64,000 nucleotides of DNA. Source: Paraburkholderia sp. BL10I2N1 (GTDB lineage: Bacteria; Pseudomonadota; Gammaproteobacteria; Burkholderiales; Burkholderiaceae). The DNA lies in contig NZ_SNWA01000001.1 in the NCBI RefSeq assembly GCF_004361815.1, positions 1,488,001-1,552,000 on the forward strand, read 5' to 3'. Under the pieces are notes generated by a model, which saw only the letters and a program-made list of their open reading frames with translations, had not been told where the DNA came from and did not search any database. Position numbers and translations under genes: made by a program. Positions 55,659 through 64,000 of the stretch are shown in pieces. The stretch's first letter is position 1, and every line of letters begins with the position of its first letter.

Positions 55659-57005
55659 TCACAGCACGTAGCGCGACAGGTCTTCATCGCCAGCGACTTC
55701 GTTCAGCGCGCGATCGACATACGCCGCATCGATCATGACCCTCGTGCCGGCATGATTGCCAGCTGCGAACGATACTTCTTCGAGCAGTTTTTCGATCACC
55801 GTGTACAGGCGCCGCGCGCCGATGTTTTCCGTTTTCTCGTTGACCGAAAAGGCAATTTCGGCGAGCCGGCGGATGCCGTCGTCGGCGAAGTCCAGATGCA
55901 CGTCTTCAGTGGCGAGTAGGGCCTGATACTGCTTGACGAGGCTTGCGTCAGTCGCGACGAGGATCGATTCGAAATCCTTCACCGACAACGAATCCAGTTC
56001 GACACGAATCGGAAAACGACCCTGCAGCTCGGGAATCAGATCGCTCGGCTTCGCCAGATGGAACGCGCCGCTCGCGATGAACAGGATGTGATCGGTTTTC
56101 ACCATCCCGTACTTCGTGTTGATCGTCGTGCCTTCGACGAGCGGCAGCAGATCGCGTTGCACACCCTGACGCGACACTTCACCACCGCCCGCTTCATTGC
56201 GCGACGCGATCTTGTCGATTTCGTCGAGGAACACGATGCCGTTTTGCTCAACGTTCTGCACGGCCTTCGCCTTCACCTCTTCGTCGTTCAGCATCTTGCC
56301 TGCTTCTTCGTCGGTGAGCAGTTTCAAGGCTTCCTTGACCTTCAGCTTGCGGCGCGTCTTCTTGCCACCGCCCAGGTTCGCGAACATCGAACGGATTTGT
56401 TCGGTCATGTCTTCCATGCCCGGTGGCCCCATGATGTCCATGCCGACCTGCGGCTGCTCGACGTCAAGTTCGATTTCCTTGTCGTCGAGGAGCCCCTCGC
56501 GCAGACGCTTGCGGAACGTCTGGCGCGTGGTGCTGCCTTCGTCGGCCGTGTCGGCGGCGCTCGAACTCGCGCCGAAACCGACCGGACGCGCGGTGGGCAG
56601 CAGGATATCGAGAATGCGGTCTTCGGCCTGATCTTCGGCCTTCGTGCGGACCTTGCGCATTTCGGTTTCGCGCGTCTGCTTGATGGAGATTTCCATCAGG
56701 TCGCGCACGATGCTATCCACGTCGCGGCCCACATAGCCGACTTCGGTGAACTTGGTGGCCTCGATCTTGATGAACGGCGCGTCGGCGAGCTTGGCGAGAC
56801 GACGCGCGATTTCCGTTTTGCCGACGCCCGTCGGCCCGATCATCAGGATGTTCTTCGGCGTGATTTCCTGGCGCAGCGGCTCGCCGACCTGCTGACGGCG
56901 CCAGCGGTTGCGCAGCGCCACCGCGACTGCCTTCTTCGCCCGGCCCTGGCCAATAATGTGTTTATCCAGCTCCGAGACGATCTCGGCGGGGGTCATTGTG
57001 CTCAT
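55659..57005 (-). CDS. hslU: HslU ATPase subunit of the HslUV protease
   Basis: The 448-residue AAA+ protein starts [20 protein letters not shown], has Walker [10 protein letters not shown] and Walker [14 protein letters not shown], the insertion I-domain between residues of about 110 and 245, and ends SRYVL as HslU proteins do for docking to HslV. It unfolds substrates for HslV. hslV lies nine bases upstream. Confidence 0.96.
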   Translation of the reverse strand: MSTMTPAEIVSELDKHIIGQGRAKKAVAVALRNRWRRQQVGEPLRQEITPKNILMIGPTGVGKTEIARRLAKLADAPFIKIEATKFTEVGYVGRDVDSIVRDLMEISIKQTRETEMRKVRTKAEDQAEDRILDILLPTARPVGFGASSSAADTADEGSTTRQTFRKRLREGLLDDKEIELDVEQPQVGMDIMGPPGMEDMTEQIRSMFANLGGGKKTRRKLKVKEALKLLTDEEAGKMLNDEEVKAKAVQNVEQNGIVFLDEIDKIASRNEAGGGEVSRQGVQRDLLPLVEGTTINTKYGMVKTDHILFIASGAFHLAKPSDLIPELQGRFPIRVELDSLSVKDFESILVATDASLVKQYQALLATEDVHLDFADDGIRRLAEIAFSVNEKTENIGARRLYTVIEKLLEEVSFAAGNHAGTRVMIDAAYVDRALNEVAGDEDLSRYVL

Positions 57006-57014
57006 CGTGGGTCC

Positions 57015-57551
57015 TTACTCGATCGTCTCGATGACGCGGTTGTGGTTCGTGTAGATACACATATCGCCGGCAATCTCCAGCGACTTTTCGACGATCTCGC
57101 GCGGCGAAAGATCCGTGTTGTCGGCGAGCGCCCTCGCCGCGGCCTGTGCGTACGCGCCGCCCGAGCCGATTGCGCAGATGCCGCCTTCGGGATCGAGCAC
57201 GTCGCCATTACCGGTGATGACGAGCGTGGTGCTGGCGTCGGCCGCGATCAGCATGGCTTCGAGGCGACGCAGCATGCGGTCGGTGCGCCAGTCTTTGGCG
57301 AGTTCGACGGCGGCGCGCGTGAGGTTGCCCTGGTGCTTTTCGAGTTTTGCCTCGAACCGGTCGAGCAGCGAGAAGGCGTCGGCTGTGCCGCCGGCGAAAC
57401 CGACCAGCACCTTGCCGTTATAGATGCGCCGGACTTTTTTCGCGCCGCCCTTCATGACGATATTGCCAAGCGTTACCTGGCCGTCACCGCCTAGCGCGAC
57501 CTTGTCGCCGCGCCGCACGGAAACGATCGTCGTGCCGTGAAATTGCTCCAT
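57015..57551 (-). CDS. hslV: HslV peptidase subunit of the HslUV protease
   Basis: The 178-residue threonine protease begins with a six-residue propeptide MEQFHG before the mature TTIVSVRRG; the catalytic Thr is residue 7. Further motifs are [16 protein letters not shown] and [16 protein letters not shown]. It forms the double-hexamer peptidase chamber under HslU. The ATG at 57551 is preceded by AAAAGGAACG. A candidate sigma-32 promoter lies upstream at 57684-57711. Confidence 0.96.
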   Translation of the reverse strand: MEQFHGTTIVSVRRGDKVALGGDGQVTLGNIVMKGGAKKVRRIYNGKVLVGFAGGTADAFSLLDRFEAKLEKHQGNLTRAAVELAKDWRTDRMLRRLEAMLIAADASTTLVITGNGDVLDPEGGICAIGSGGAYAQAAARALADNTDLSPREIVEKSLEIAGDMCIYTNHNRVIETIE

Positions 57552-57683
57552 ATGCGTTCCTTTTGCAAAACGGGAAGGACGCAGCAGCGCTACTGCGCCA
57601 CCACTTGAATCAGGGGAAACGGACGGGCGCGACACCGCAACAGAAACGACCCGGCGCGCGCTCGTGCAACGCATGTCGAATTT

Positions 57684-57711
57684 ATTTTAGGGCGTGCGTC
57701 GGCTTATCAAG
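57684..57711 (-). promoter_or_regulatory. Candidate sigma-32 promoter of hslVU
   Basis: On the minus strand CTTGATA (57705-57711) and CCCTAAAAT (57684-57692), separated by 12 bp, resemble the heat-shock consensus CTTGAAA-N11-16-CCCCATNT. The start site would be about 125 bp before the hslV ATG. The match is partial but hslVU is heat-regulated in other bacteria. Confidence 0.5.
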
Positions 57712-57793
57712 AGTTGGCCGAACGGACAGGCGCGGAAAAAACGCGGAAGAGGTGGGGTCAAAACAGGAAGCGTGCACGCTTCGAAAGAAAAAA

Positions 57794-57813
57794 GCGCACG
57801 GAACACCGTGCGC
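57794..57813 (-). terminator. Intrinsic terminator of dksA
   Basis: GCGCACGG and CCGTGCGC form a perfect 8-bp stem with an AACA loop; on the minus strand TTTTTTCTTTC follows. Confidence 0.88.
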
Positions 57814-57865
57814 CTCGCGACGAAGCAGCGTTTGGGGGCGCGGGCCGAAGCCGCGCCGAGGGCGG

Positions 57866-58285
57866 TCAGTCGCCGAACAGCTTCTGGCGCAGTTCGCGGC
57901 GTTCCTGTGCTTCGAGCGACAGGGTAGCCGTGGGCCGTGCGAGCATACGCGGAATGCCGATCGGCTCGCCGGTTTCTTCGCACCAGCCGTAATCGCCCGA
58001 TTCGATGCGTGCGAGCGACTGCTGAACCTTCTTCAGCAGCTTGCGTTCGCGGTCGCGCGTGCGCAGTTCGAGCGCATGCTCTTCCTCGATCGTCGCGCGA
58101 TCGGCCGGGTCAGGCACGATCACGGTTTCGCGCAGGTTTTCGGTCGTCTGGCCCGCATTGCGGAGAATTTCCGCCTGCAGCTGTTCGAGCTTGTTCTTGA
58201 AGAAAGCGAGCTGATCCTCATTCATGTAATCCTTGTCGCTCATCTTCAGGATTTCGGCTTCGGTCAAGAGTCGTTTCGTCGTCAT
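57866..58285 (-). CDS. dksA: DksA-type RNA polymerase-binding factor with a degenerate zinc finger
   Basis: The 139-residue protein has the DksA coiled-coil with the tip motif DPADRA (residues 59-64) that enters the RNA polymerase secondary channel, and the globular end YGWCEETGEPIGIPRMLARP. In zinc-finger DksA the four cysteines are spaced as here at 102, 105, 123 and 126; in this protein the residues are Cys, Thr, Ser and Ala, so only one ligand remains and zinc binding is unlikely. Cys-poor DksA proteins of this type are known from Pseudomonas DksA2 and several alpha-proteobacteria and remain active in ppGpp responses. MTTKRLLTEA at 58285 is taken as the start. Confidence 0.9.
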   Translation of the reverse strand: MTTKRLLTEAEILKMSDKDYMNEDQLAFFKNKLEQLQAEILRNAGQTTENLRETVIVPDPADRATIEEEHALELRTRDRERKLLKKVQQSLARIESGDYGWCEETGEPIGIPRMLARPTATLSLEAQERRELRQKLFGD

Positions 58286-58834
58286 CTGGCTTGCTTCTTC
58301 AATGTGAGGCAAAACTCATACGTATTGCCCGCTCTTTCGTGTTGCCCGCAACGACGCCTCAATTGACGCTCAACTGAGCGTCGGCGAACACGGACGGTGG
58401 GCTGTCGTGACGCCGAAGGCGCCGATGCGGGGCCGAACTCCTCTGGAAACCGGTCTTCAGATGCTCCTGAGGCATTACTTCTACCGGCAACGCGCTCCCC
58501 GATACCAGCGTGCCGGCCGGCTGTCGGCGTCATTTCCGGATGAGATTTTCCGGCGCCTCGTTTCACACCCGGCATACCCGGCACAGGCTGCGCGGTCCGG
58601 GCAATTCGTTGTCATTCTCCAGTGGGCACGTATTGTAACTGAATCACAATCTGGCACTGCAACCGAGGTAAAACCCTGCTGCATTCATCGTTATCGTGAA
58701 AATATAACGCGCCGACGATCAAAAAGCGATGGTCGTGCACGTATTCCCGCAGCAGGGTTTTCACGTGCTTTTCACACGTGCCGAATAGCCAGCGGGCCCG
58801 AGCGCCAGAACCGGCCCGCTTTTCGCCTCGAGGT
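58286..58834. other. Long intergenic region upstream of dksA
   Basis: The 549 bp between the GTPase gene and dksA contain no convincing gene. A palindrome GTTAT-N9-ATAAC (58690-58708) overlaps a TATATT that could be a -10 box on the minus strand, which would give dksA a leader of about 400 nt. An inverted repeat AGCGGGCC/GGCCCGCT (58791-58820) follows the GTPase stop but its T-run is on the plus strand only. Confidence 0.45.
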
Positions 58835-59908
58835 TCAGGCGAGGCAGGCGTCCAGGCCGTCGGTGATCAGGTCCTGCGGCAGTTCGATGCCGATGAACAC
58901 CATCTTGCTGTTCTTCTTTTCGATCGGCTGCCACTTCGAAGCCAGGTCGCTGCCCATCATCTGGTGCACACCCTGGAATACCACCTTGCGGTCGACGCCC
59001 TTCATGTACAGCACGCCCTTGTAGCGCAGCAGGCGCTCGCCGTAGATCTGCAGGATGCCGCCGAGGAAATCTTCGAGGCGGTTTGGGTCGAACGGACGTT
59101 CGCTGCGGTAGACGAACGACTTGATCTTGTCGTCGTGGTGCGCGTGGTGATGATTGCCGTGGTCATGCCCTTCATGATCGCAATGGCCGTGATCGTGATC
59201 GCAATTCTCGTGATCATGGTCATGGTCATGATCGTGGTGCGCATGGACATGGTCGTCTTCGGCGAGAAACTCCGGATCGATTTCGAGCTTCGCGTTCAGG
59301 TTGAAGCCGCGCAGGTCGAAGATTTCCTTGATTTCGGCTTCGCCGAAATTGACGACCCTGATCGCCGCCTTCGGGTTCATGTGCAGCAGGCGATGCCGCA
59401 GATCACCGATTGCCTGTTCCTCTACCAGATCGGCCTTCGTAATGAACAGACGATCGGCGAAACCCACCTGGCGCTGCACGACTTCGTGCTCATCGAGCTG
59501 CTGGTTGGCGTGCTTCGCGTCGACCAGCGTGATGATTGCGTCGAGCAGGAATTCGTCGGCGATCTGGTTATCCATGAAGAACGTCTGCGCCACCGGGCCC
59601 GGGTTCGCGAGACCCGTCGTTTCGATCACGACGCGGTCGAAATCCAGTTCGCCTGCCTGCTTTTTCGCGGCCAGATCGCCCAGCACGCGCGCCAGATCCC
59701 CGCGGATCGTACAGCAGATGCAGCCATTGCTCATCTGGATGATCTGTTCGCTGACGTCCTGCACGAGAATTTCGTTGTCGATGTTCTCTTCGCCGAACTC
59801 GTTTTCGATCACGGCGATTTTCATGCCGTGCTTTTCGTTCAGGATGCGCTTGAGCAGCGTGGTTTTGCCGCTGCCGAGAAAGCCGGTCAGGATAGTGACG
59901 GGAATCAT
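58835..59908 (-). CDS. G3E-family GTPase (CobW/ZNG type) with a His-rich loop
   Basis: The 357-residue protein has the P-loop GFLGSGKT at 9-16, the metal-binding CICC motif (Cys63, Cys65, Cys66 in NGCICCTIRG), ETTG switch, and the guanine motif TKAD, followed by a CobW C-terminal domain. Between them, residues 220-258 are almost entirely histidine and aspartate with two cysteines, a likely metal reservoir. Such GTPases deliver zinc or cobalt to target proteins. MIPVTILTGF at 59908 is the family start; the longer frame to 60238 is antisense-like noise in rlmI. It lies upstream of the Cys-poor dksA on the same strand. Confidence 0.9.
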   Translation of the reverse strand: MIPVTILTGFLGSGKTTLLKRILNEKHGMKIAVIENEFGEENIDNEILVQDVSEQIIQMSNGCICCTIRGDLARVLGDLAAKKQAGELDFDRVVIETTGLANPGPVAQTFFMDNQIADEFLLDAIITLVDAKHANQQLDEHEVVQRQVGFADRLFITKADLVEEQAIGDLRHRLLHMNPKAAIRVVNFGEAEIKEIFDLRGFNLNAKLEIDPEFLAEDDHVHAHHDHDHDHDHENCDHDHGHCDHEGHDHGNHHHAHHDDKIKSFVYRSERPFDPNRLEDFLGGILQIYGERLLRYKGVLYMKGVDRKVVFQGVHQMMGSDLASKWQPIEKKNSKMVFIGIELPQDLITDGLDACLA

Positions 59909-60063
59909 GTTTATCGCCTGTTTAAATGCGGGAATCGGGTGCGGGGCCGCTTCAGGCGGCCGCTCAATCGGGTCAGCTATTGAAACATATCTGTCAAGCC
60001 ACCGCTCGGGGCAGGCCTGAAGCCCTGCCGCGAGAGCGGGAAATAAACCGAAACTATGGGCGA

Positions 60064-61266
60064 TCAGGCGATTTGCAACAACAGGCCTTTCAGATACTCG
60101 CCTTCGGGGAACGCCGTCAGCAGCGGATGATCGACGCCCGCGCCGAGGCGTTTCAGGATCCGGGCGTCGACGCGCGCGTCGGACGCCGCGCTCGCGACGA
60201 TCTTCTGGAACAGTTCGGCATCGATCGCGCCGGAGCACGAATAGGTGAACAGCAGGCCGCCCGGACGCAACAGCTTGAGGGCGGTCAGGTTGATGTCCTT
60301 GTAGGCGCGCGCCGCGCGGTCCACGTGTTCACGCGACGGCGCGAATTTCGGCGGATCGAGCACGATCAGGTCGAAACGCTCGCCTTCGTCGAAGAGCCGC
60401 CGCAGCGTCTTGAATGCGTCGGCGTCGAGCCACGTGGCGCGAGCAGCGTCAAAACCGTTGGCCACGACGTTCTGCTGCGCCAGCGCCAGCGCCTCGCCCG
60501 ACGAATCGATCGACACCACCCGCTTCGCGCCGCCTTTGAGTGCGGCAAGTGAAAAGCCGCCGGTGTAGCAGAAGCAGTTGAGCACGTCGCGGTCCTGCGC
60601 CAGTTCCTGAACGAGCGCGCGGTTATCGCGCTGGTCGACATAGAAGCCGGTCTTGTGGCCATTGTGCACGTCGACGTGATAGCGCACGCCGTTCTCGCTG
60701 GCGATCAGCGTGCCCGACGGCGCGTCGCCGGCCAGCACGCCGGTCGTCTGTTCGAGGCCTTCCTTCTCGCGGATCGACACGTCGGAGCGTTCATACACGT
60801 TCGGGCAACCGGTCGCGCCTGTGAGCGCGCCGACAATCGCCTCCTTCCACGCTTCGACGCCCGCCGCCATGAACTGGCAGACGAGCTGTCCGCGCTGTGT
60901 GGCGTCGTCGGCGATGTAGTAGTCGACGATCAGGCCCGGCAGGCCATCCGCTTCGCCGAAGATGAGCCGCACGGCACCGGTGTTGTGCACCATCGAGCGG
61001 CGGTGGGCAAGCGCGCGTTGCACGCGGCGCTTGAAGAACGCGTGATCGATGGGTTCAGCTTCGTCGAAGCTCCAGACGCGCGCGCGAATCTGCGAATGCG
61101 GACTGTACGCCGCGCGCGCCAGAAAGCGGCCGTCGTGCGCCCGGACGATGACGGTGGCACCGGCTTCCGGCTTTCCGTCGATGCGCTCGATCGCGTTCGC
61201 ATAGACCCACGGATGGCGGCGCAGCAGCGATTTCTCTTTCGACGGTTTCAGCGTAACGGTATTCAT
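60064..61266 (-). CDS. rlmI: 23S rRNA (cytosine-1962 C5)-methyltransferase RlmI
   Basis: The 400-residue protein has an N-terminal PUA domain (TVTLKPSKEKSLLRRHPWVYANAIERI) and a methyltransferase domain with the AdoMet segment VLNCFCYTGGFSLAALKGGAK, the LDPPKFAPSR motif and TYSCSGAI with the catalytic cysteine. The E. coli RlmI is 396 residues. It methylates C1962 of 23S rRNA. It stands alone between xerC and the G3E GTPase gene. Confidence 0.92.
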   Translation of the reverse strand: MNTVTLKPSKEKSLLRRHPWVYANAIERIDGKPEAGATVIVRAHDGRFLARAAYSPHSQIRARVWSFDEAEPIDHAFFKRRVQRALAHRRSMVHNTGAVRLIFGEADGLPGLIVDYYIADDATQRGQLVCQFMAAGVEAWKEAIVGALTGATGCPNVYERSDVSIREKEGLEQTTGVLAGDAPSGTLIASENGVRYHVDVHNGHKTGFYVDQRDNRALVQELAQDRDVLNCFCYTGGFSLAALKGGAKRVVSIDSSGEALALAQQNVVANGFDAARATWLDADAFKTLRRLFDEGERFDLIVLDPPKFAPSREHVDRAARAYKDINLTALKLLRPGGLLFTYSCSGAIDAELFQKIVASAASDARVDARILKRLGAGVDHPLLTAFPEGEYLKGLLLQIA

Positions 61267-61408
61267 GGTTTAACTTCGCGAGGCATTCGTGATATCGGGA
61301 ATCAAAAGGGGAGCCAAAGGCCGCACAGTGCGGAAAGTCCGCTGCGTCTGCGGCGTGTGAGATTCCCAAGGCGCCGGCCGCTTTGGCGCCGTCGTAATGA
61401 AAACGGTA

Positions 61409-62332
61409 TTAGTCGCGCTTTTTTGCGCGCGGATGCGCCTGATCGTAGACGCGCGCCAGATGCTGGAAATCGAGCGCCGTATAAACCTGGGTCGCCGTGA
61501 TGCTGGCGTGGCCGAGCAACTCCTGCACGGCGCGCAGGTCGCCACTCGATTGCAGTACGTGCGTCGCGAACGAGTGACGCAACACGTGCGGGTGTACGTT
61601 CGCGGGAATGCCCGCCTTCATGGCGGCACGCTTCACGCAATCCCGCACCACGTTCGGCGACATCCGGTTGCCGCGTACCGACAGAAACAGCGGATGCGGA
61701 TCATGCTTCACAAACTCGACGCGTACGTCGAGCCACGCGCGTAACGCGTCGAGCGCCTTGCTGCCAACCGGCACGACGCGACGCCGGTTACCTTTGCCGA
61801 GCACTTCCACTTCAGTGGCATCGAGCTTGAGCCATCCCGCCGAACGGTACCCGTCGGCATCGGCGAACGCGACGTCGAGTCCCACAAGCTCCGACAGGCG
61901 CAAACCGGACGAGTAGAACAACTCCAGCATTGCATGATCGCGCAGGCCTTCAGTGGTCGCGCCTGAGGGTGCTTCCATCAGCGTGTGGGCGTCGTCGACC
62001 GAAAGCGCTTTCGGCAGCGTTTTTGCCTGCTTCGGTGCGCGTACGGTTGCGACCGGATTCACTGGCAAATCGATCCGGCCGGCCAGCCAGCGGTAAAAAG
62101 CTCGCCACGACGACAGGCGGTGACTGATGGAGCGCGCCGACAGGCCGCCCGCATGCGCACGTGAAACCGCGCCGCGGATGTCCGTTGCGGTGAGCATTTC
62201 GAGAGGCCGGCCGTTGGCAAGCTTCTTCAGTTCGTCGAGTTCGTGTGTGTAGCCGCGTAGTGTGTGCGCCGACAACCGCCGTTCGTGCTCGAGGCTCGAC
62301 AGGTAAGTGGCGATGGGGTCAGCGAGGGTCAC
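61409..62332 (-). CDS. xerC: Tyrosine recombinase XerC
   Basis: The 307-residue protein has an N-terminal SAM-like domain (IATYLSSLEHERRLSAHTLRGYTHELDEL) and a catalytic domain with the Arg in SSGLRLSEL, Lys in EVLGKGNRRR, HVLRHSFATH and GHASITATQVYTALD, which holds the nucleophilic tyrosine. With XerD it resolves chromosome dimers at dif. A GTG at 62332 is the only start that gives the normal length; the frame extends further upstream without conserved residues. It follows the DUF484 gene, as is usual downstream of dapF. Confidence 0.95.
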   Translation of the reverse strand: MTLADPIATYLSSLEHERRLSAHTLRGYTHELDELKKLANGRPLEMLTATDIRGAVSRAHAGGLSARSISHRLSSWRAFYRWLAGRIDLPVNPVATVRAPKQAKTLPKALSVDDAHTLMEAPSGATTEGLRDHAMLELFYSSGLRLSELVGLDVAFADADGYRSAGWLKLDATEVEVLGKGNRRRVVPVGSKALDALRAWLDVRVEFVKHDPHPLFLSVRGNRMSPNVVRDCVKRAAMKAGIPANVHPHVLRHSFATHVLQSSGDLRAVQELLGHASITATQVYTALDFQHLARVYDQAHPRAKKRD

Positions 62333-62349
62333 GTGAAGGTGAGACCGGA

Positions 62350-63066
62350 TTAGCGCGGCAACAGGCGGCTGAGCGCGGCGCTTGCGAGCGCGCCGATCTG
62401 CGTCAGGAAATCGGTGGCCATGCCGTCGTGAAAGCGGCGCGGATCCGGCGAGCCCATGACGAGCAAGCCAAACGCGCCGGCGTCTTCGGTTGCTTCCGGG
62501 TCGCGCAGCGCGAGGAGCGCGATCGAACCGTTGGTGCCAGCCGCCGGTTCTTCGTCCGAAGACGCGCCGTCCGGTACCGCGCTCACGGCGGGCGCGAGCC
62601 ACTGCGCCGCCTCGAAGCCGGTATTCGCGCCGCAGTACGGCGTGGCGAGACTGTTGGCGAAAATCCGCACTTCTTCACCGACGTGACGGGCGAAATCAGC
62701 ATGCTCATAAGCCTCGGCGACATCCCACACGCGTAATGCCGCTTGCGGCACGTCGAACACTTCGCGCAGGCCGTTCGAAATGGTCCGCGGCAGGGCGTGC
62801 GGATCGCGCTCGGACATCACGCGGGTCGTCCAGCGGCTGAATTTAGCGGCGATGCTGTCGTTTTCGTGACCGTAGCGCAGCAGTTCGGCAAGACGCCGTT
62901 CGAGATGCTTGTTCTTGTCGCGCAACATGTCCATCTGCCGCTCCTGCAGCGAGACAGCCGCCTTCCCGTGCGGGTTGGCGAGCCGGATGGTGGCGAGCAT
63001 TTCCGCGTGTTCAGCGAAGAATTCGGGGTTGGCGAGCAGATATTCTGCAACTTCGCGATCGTTCAT
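62350..63066 (-). CDS. DUF484 family protein
   Basis: The 238-residue protein has the DUF484 pattern: REVAEYLLANPEFFAEHAEML, VSLQERQMDMLRDKNKHLERRL (a short coiled coil) and a GAF-like region ending FGLLVMGSPDPRRFHDGMATDFL. The function is unknown; the GAF-like fold suggests ligand sensing. The gene lies between dapF and xerC in most beta- and gamma-proteobacteria, and the conserved neighbourhood hints at a role linked to the cell cycle or wall precursors. Confidence 0.9.
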   Translation of the reverse strand: MNDREVAEYLLANPEFFAEHAEMLATIRLANPHGKAAVSLQERQMDMLRDKNKHLERRLAELLRYGHENDSIAAKFSRWTTRVMSERDPHALPRTISNGLREVFDVPQAALRVWDVAEAYEHADFARHVGEEVRIFANSLATPYCGANTGFEAAQWLAPAVSAVPDGASSDEEPAAGTNGSIALLALRDPEATEDAGAFGLLVMGSPDPRRFHDGMATDFLTQIGALASAALSRLLPR

Positions 63067-63116
63067 GGTTTCGGCTTGGGAGATGCGCGGGGGCTTGGGT
63101 GTGTCGGTAAACAAGG

Positions 63117-63995
63117 TCAGATTGCGGCCGGTTCCGCCAGTTCGATCTCGCCTTCGAAGACGGTCGTAGCGGGGCCGGCCATCAGAAGTGGTGCGTCTTC
63201 GTTGCGTGCGCCGTCCCACGAGATCGTCAGTGCGCCGCCGTGCGTGTGCGCCGTGACCGGCGAATCGAGCAGTCCGCGGCGAATCCCGGCGGCGACGGCT
63301 GCGCACGCACCGGTACCGCACGCGAGCGTCTCGCCTGCGCCGCGCTCGAAGACTCGCAGCTTGATCTCGCTGCGCCCGACGATCTGCATGAAACCGGCGT
63401 TCACCTTCTGCGGGAAGCGCGCGTGCTTCTCGATGACCGGGCCGTCGACCAGAACCGGAAACGACTCGACGTCATCGACGATCTGCACCGCGTGCGGATT
63501 GCCCATCGAGACGGCTGAAATCCAGCGCGTCGCGCCGTTCACATAGAGCGGCCAGAGTGTGTCGTTGCCTTCACGGCGTCCTTCGAGGCCGTTCGTGGCG
63601 AAGGGGACGCGCGCCGGCTCGAACACCGGGCTACTCATGTCGACGACCACCTCACCGTTGTCTTGCATCGTCAGCGTGGCGATGCCGTTCTGCACCTGGA
63701 CGCGCACGGTGCTCAGATCGGTGAGGCGCGCATCGCGCACGAATTTCACGAAGCAACGCGCACCGTTACCGCAATGTTCGACCTCACCGCCGTCGCAATT
63801 AAAGATGCGATAGCGGAAATCGACACCATCGATGGTCGGTCGTTCGACCAGCAGCAACTGATCGGCGCCGATGCCGAAATGCCGGTCAGCGAGCGCGCGC
63901 ACTTGCGCCGCCGTCAGCGAGACGGGCTGCGTGTAGCCGTCGAGCACAACAAAGTCGTTGCCCGCGCCGTGCATTTTGGTGAATTTGAGTTTCAT
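63117..63995 (-). CDS. dapF: Diaminopimelate epimerase
   Basis: The 292-residue protein has both halves of the active site: CGNGARCFV in the first domain and [10 protein letters not shown] in the second, each with the catalytic cysteine, and starts [18 protein letters not shown]. It converts LL- to meso-diaminopimelate for lysine and peptidoglycan synthesis. The ATG at 63995 is five bases from the right edge of the window, so its upstream context is not visible. Confidence 0.95.
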   Translation of the reverse strand: MKLKFTKMHGAGNDFVVLDGYTQPVSLTAAQVRALADRHFGIGADQLLLVERPTIDGVDFRYRIFNCDGGEVEHCGNGARCFVKFVRDARLTDLSTVRVQVQNGIATLTMQDNGEVVVDMSSPVFEPARVPFATNGLEGRREGNDTLWPLYVNGATRWISAVSMGNPHAVQIVDDVESFPVLVDGPVIEKHARFPQKVNAGFMQIVGRSEIKLRVFERGAGETLACGTGACAAVAAGIRRGLLDSPVTAHTHGGALTISWDGARNEDAPLLMAGPATTVFEGEIELAEPAAI

Positions 63996-64000
63996 CCCAC

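Noticed and set aside
58690..58708. Zur box near dksA
   Set aside because: The arms GTTAT/ATAAC fit, but the 9-bp spacer is longer than in known Zur boxes and inner positions do not match.

Overview
This GC-rich window is chromosomal core sequence from a beta-proteobacterium of the Burkholderiaceae, most likely Paraburkholderia or a close relative. The assignment rests on gene identities and gene order: hslU-hslV-dksA-G3E GTPase, dapF-DUF484-xerC, mreBCD-mrdA-rodA opposite gatCAB, metX-metW, rsmB-DUF4390-ntrY-ntrX, and argB-HAD-slmA. I could not run a database comparison. About 60 protein genes and two tRNA genes (Lys-CTT, Phe-GAA) fill almost the whole window. I see no prophage, insertion sequence, CRISPR array, toxin-antitoxin module or defence island.

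Layout. 1-3.3 kb: an aldehyde dehydrogenase (ExaC type) with a DUF779 gene, divergent from an AraC-family regulator; a sigma-54-like promoter and GTTCA half-sites lie between them. 3.4-3.8 kb: a frameshifted AHSA1/SRPBCC gene. 4.1-8.9 kb: a zinc-ribbon peptide, dbpA, then a methionine aminotransferase, a Nit amidohydrolase and an amino-acid binding protein. 9-15.7 kb: tRNA-Lys, a thioesterase, a patatin, a 2-hydroxyacid dehydrogenase, pckG and a LysR regulator. 15.8-20.3 kb (minus strand): topB, a thioredoxin-like protein and dprA. 20.5-29.1 kb (plus strand): def, fmt, lysE-type exporter, htpX, rsmB, DUF4390, ntrY, ntrX; then tRNA-Phe. 29.6-33.2 kb: queC, queE, queD, an HpcH aldolase and a Sel1-repeat protein. 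33.2-39.7 kb (minus): the rod-shape operon mreB-mreC-mreD-mrdA-rodA. 40-45.3 kb: gatC-gatA-gatB, PPK2 and exonuclease III. 45.4-53.1 kb (minus): an M48 protease, ampG, metW, metX, an HdeD-like protein, slmA, a HAD hydrolase and argB. 53.4-55.5 kb: a CWC protein and a RegB/RegA redox two-component pair. 55.7-64 kb (minus): hslU, hslV, a cysteine-poor dksA, a His-rich G3E GTPase, rlmI, xerC, DUF484 and dapF.

The genes cover translation start and N-terminal processing (def, fmt), tRNA and rRNA modification (queCED, rsmB, rlmI, gatCAB), envelope growth and recycling (mre, mrdA, rodA, ampG), proteostasis (htpX, hslVU), methionine synthesis (metXW), and DNA processing (topB, dprA, xerC, exonuclease III, slmA). 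Two two-component systems stand out, NtrY/NtrX and RegB/RegA; in both, the regulator is a receiver plus a Fis-type helix-turn-helix with no AAA+ domain.

No clearly undescribed multi-gene system is visible. The items most worth checking are: a DksA that kept one of the four zinc-finger cysteines beside a GTPase with a long histidine-rich loop; NtrX without its sigma-54 module; low-complexity tails on topoisomerase III, MreC and PBP2; candidate sigma-32 promoters before htpX and hslVU; a hairpin that may compete with the ribosome-binding site of the methionine aminotransferase gene; and a C-A mismatch in the tRNA-Phe acceptor stem.
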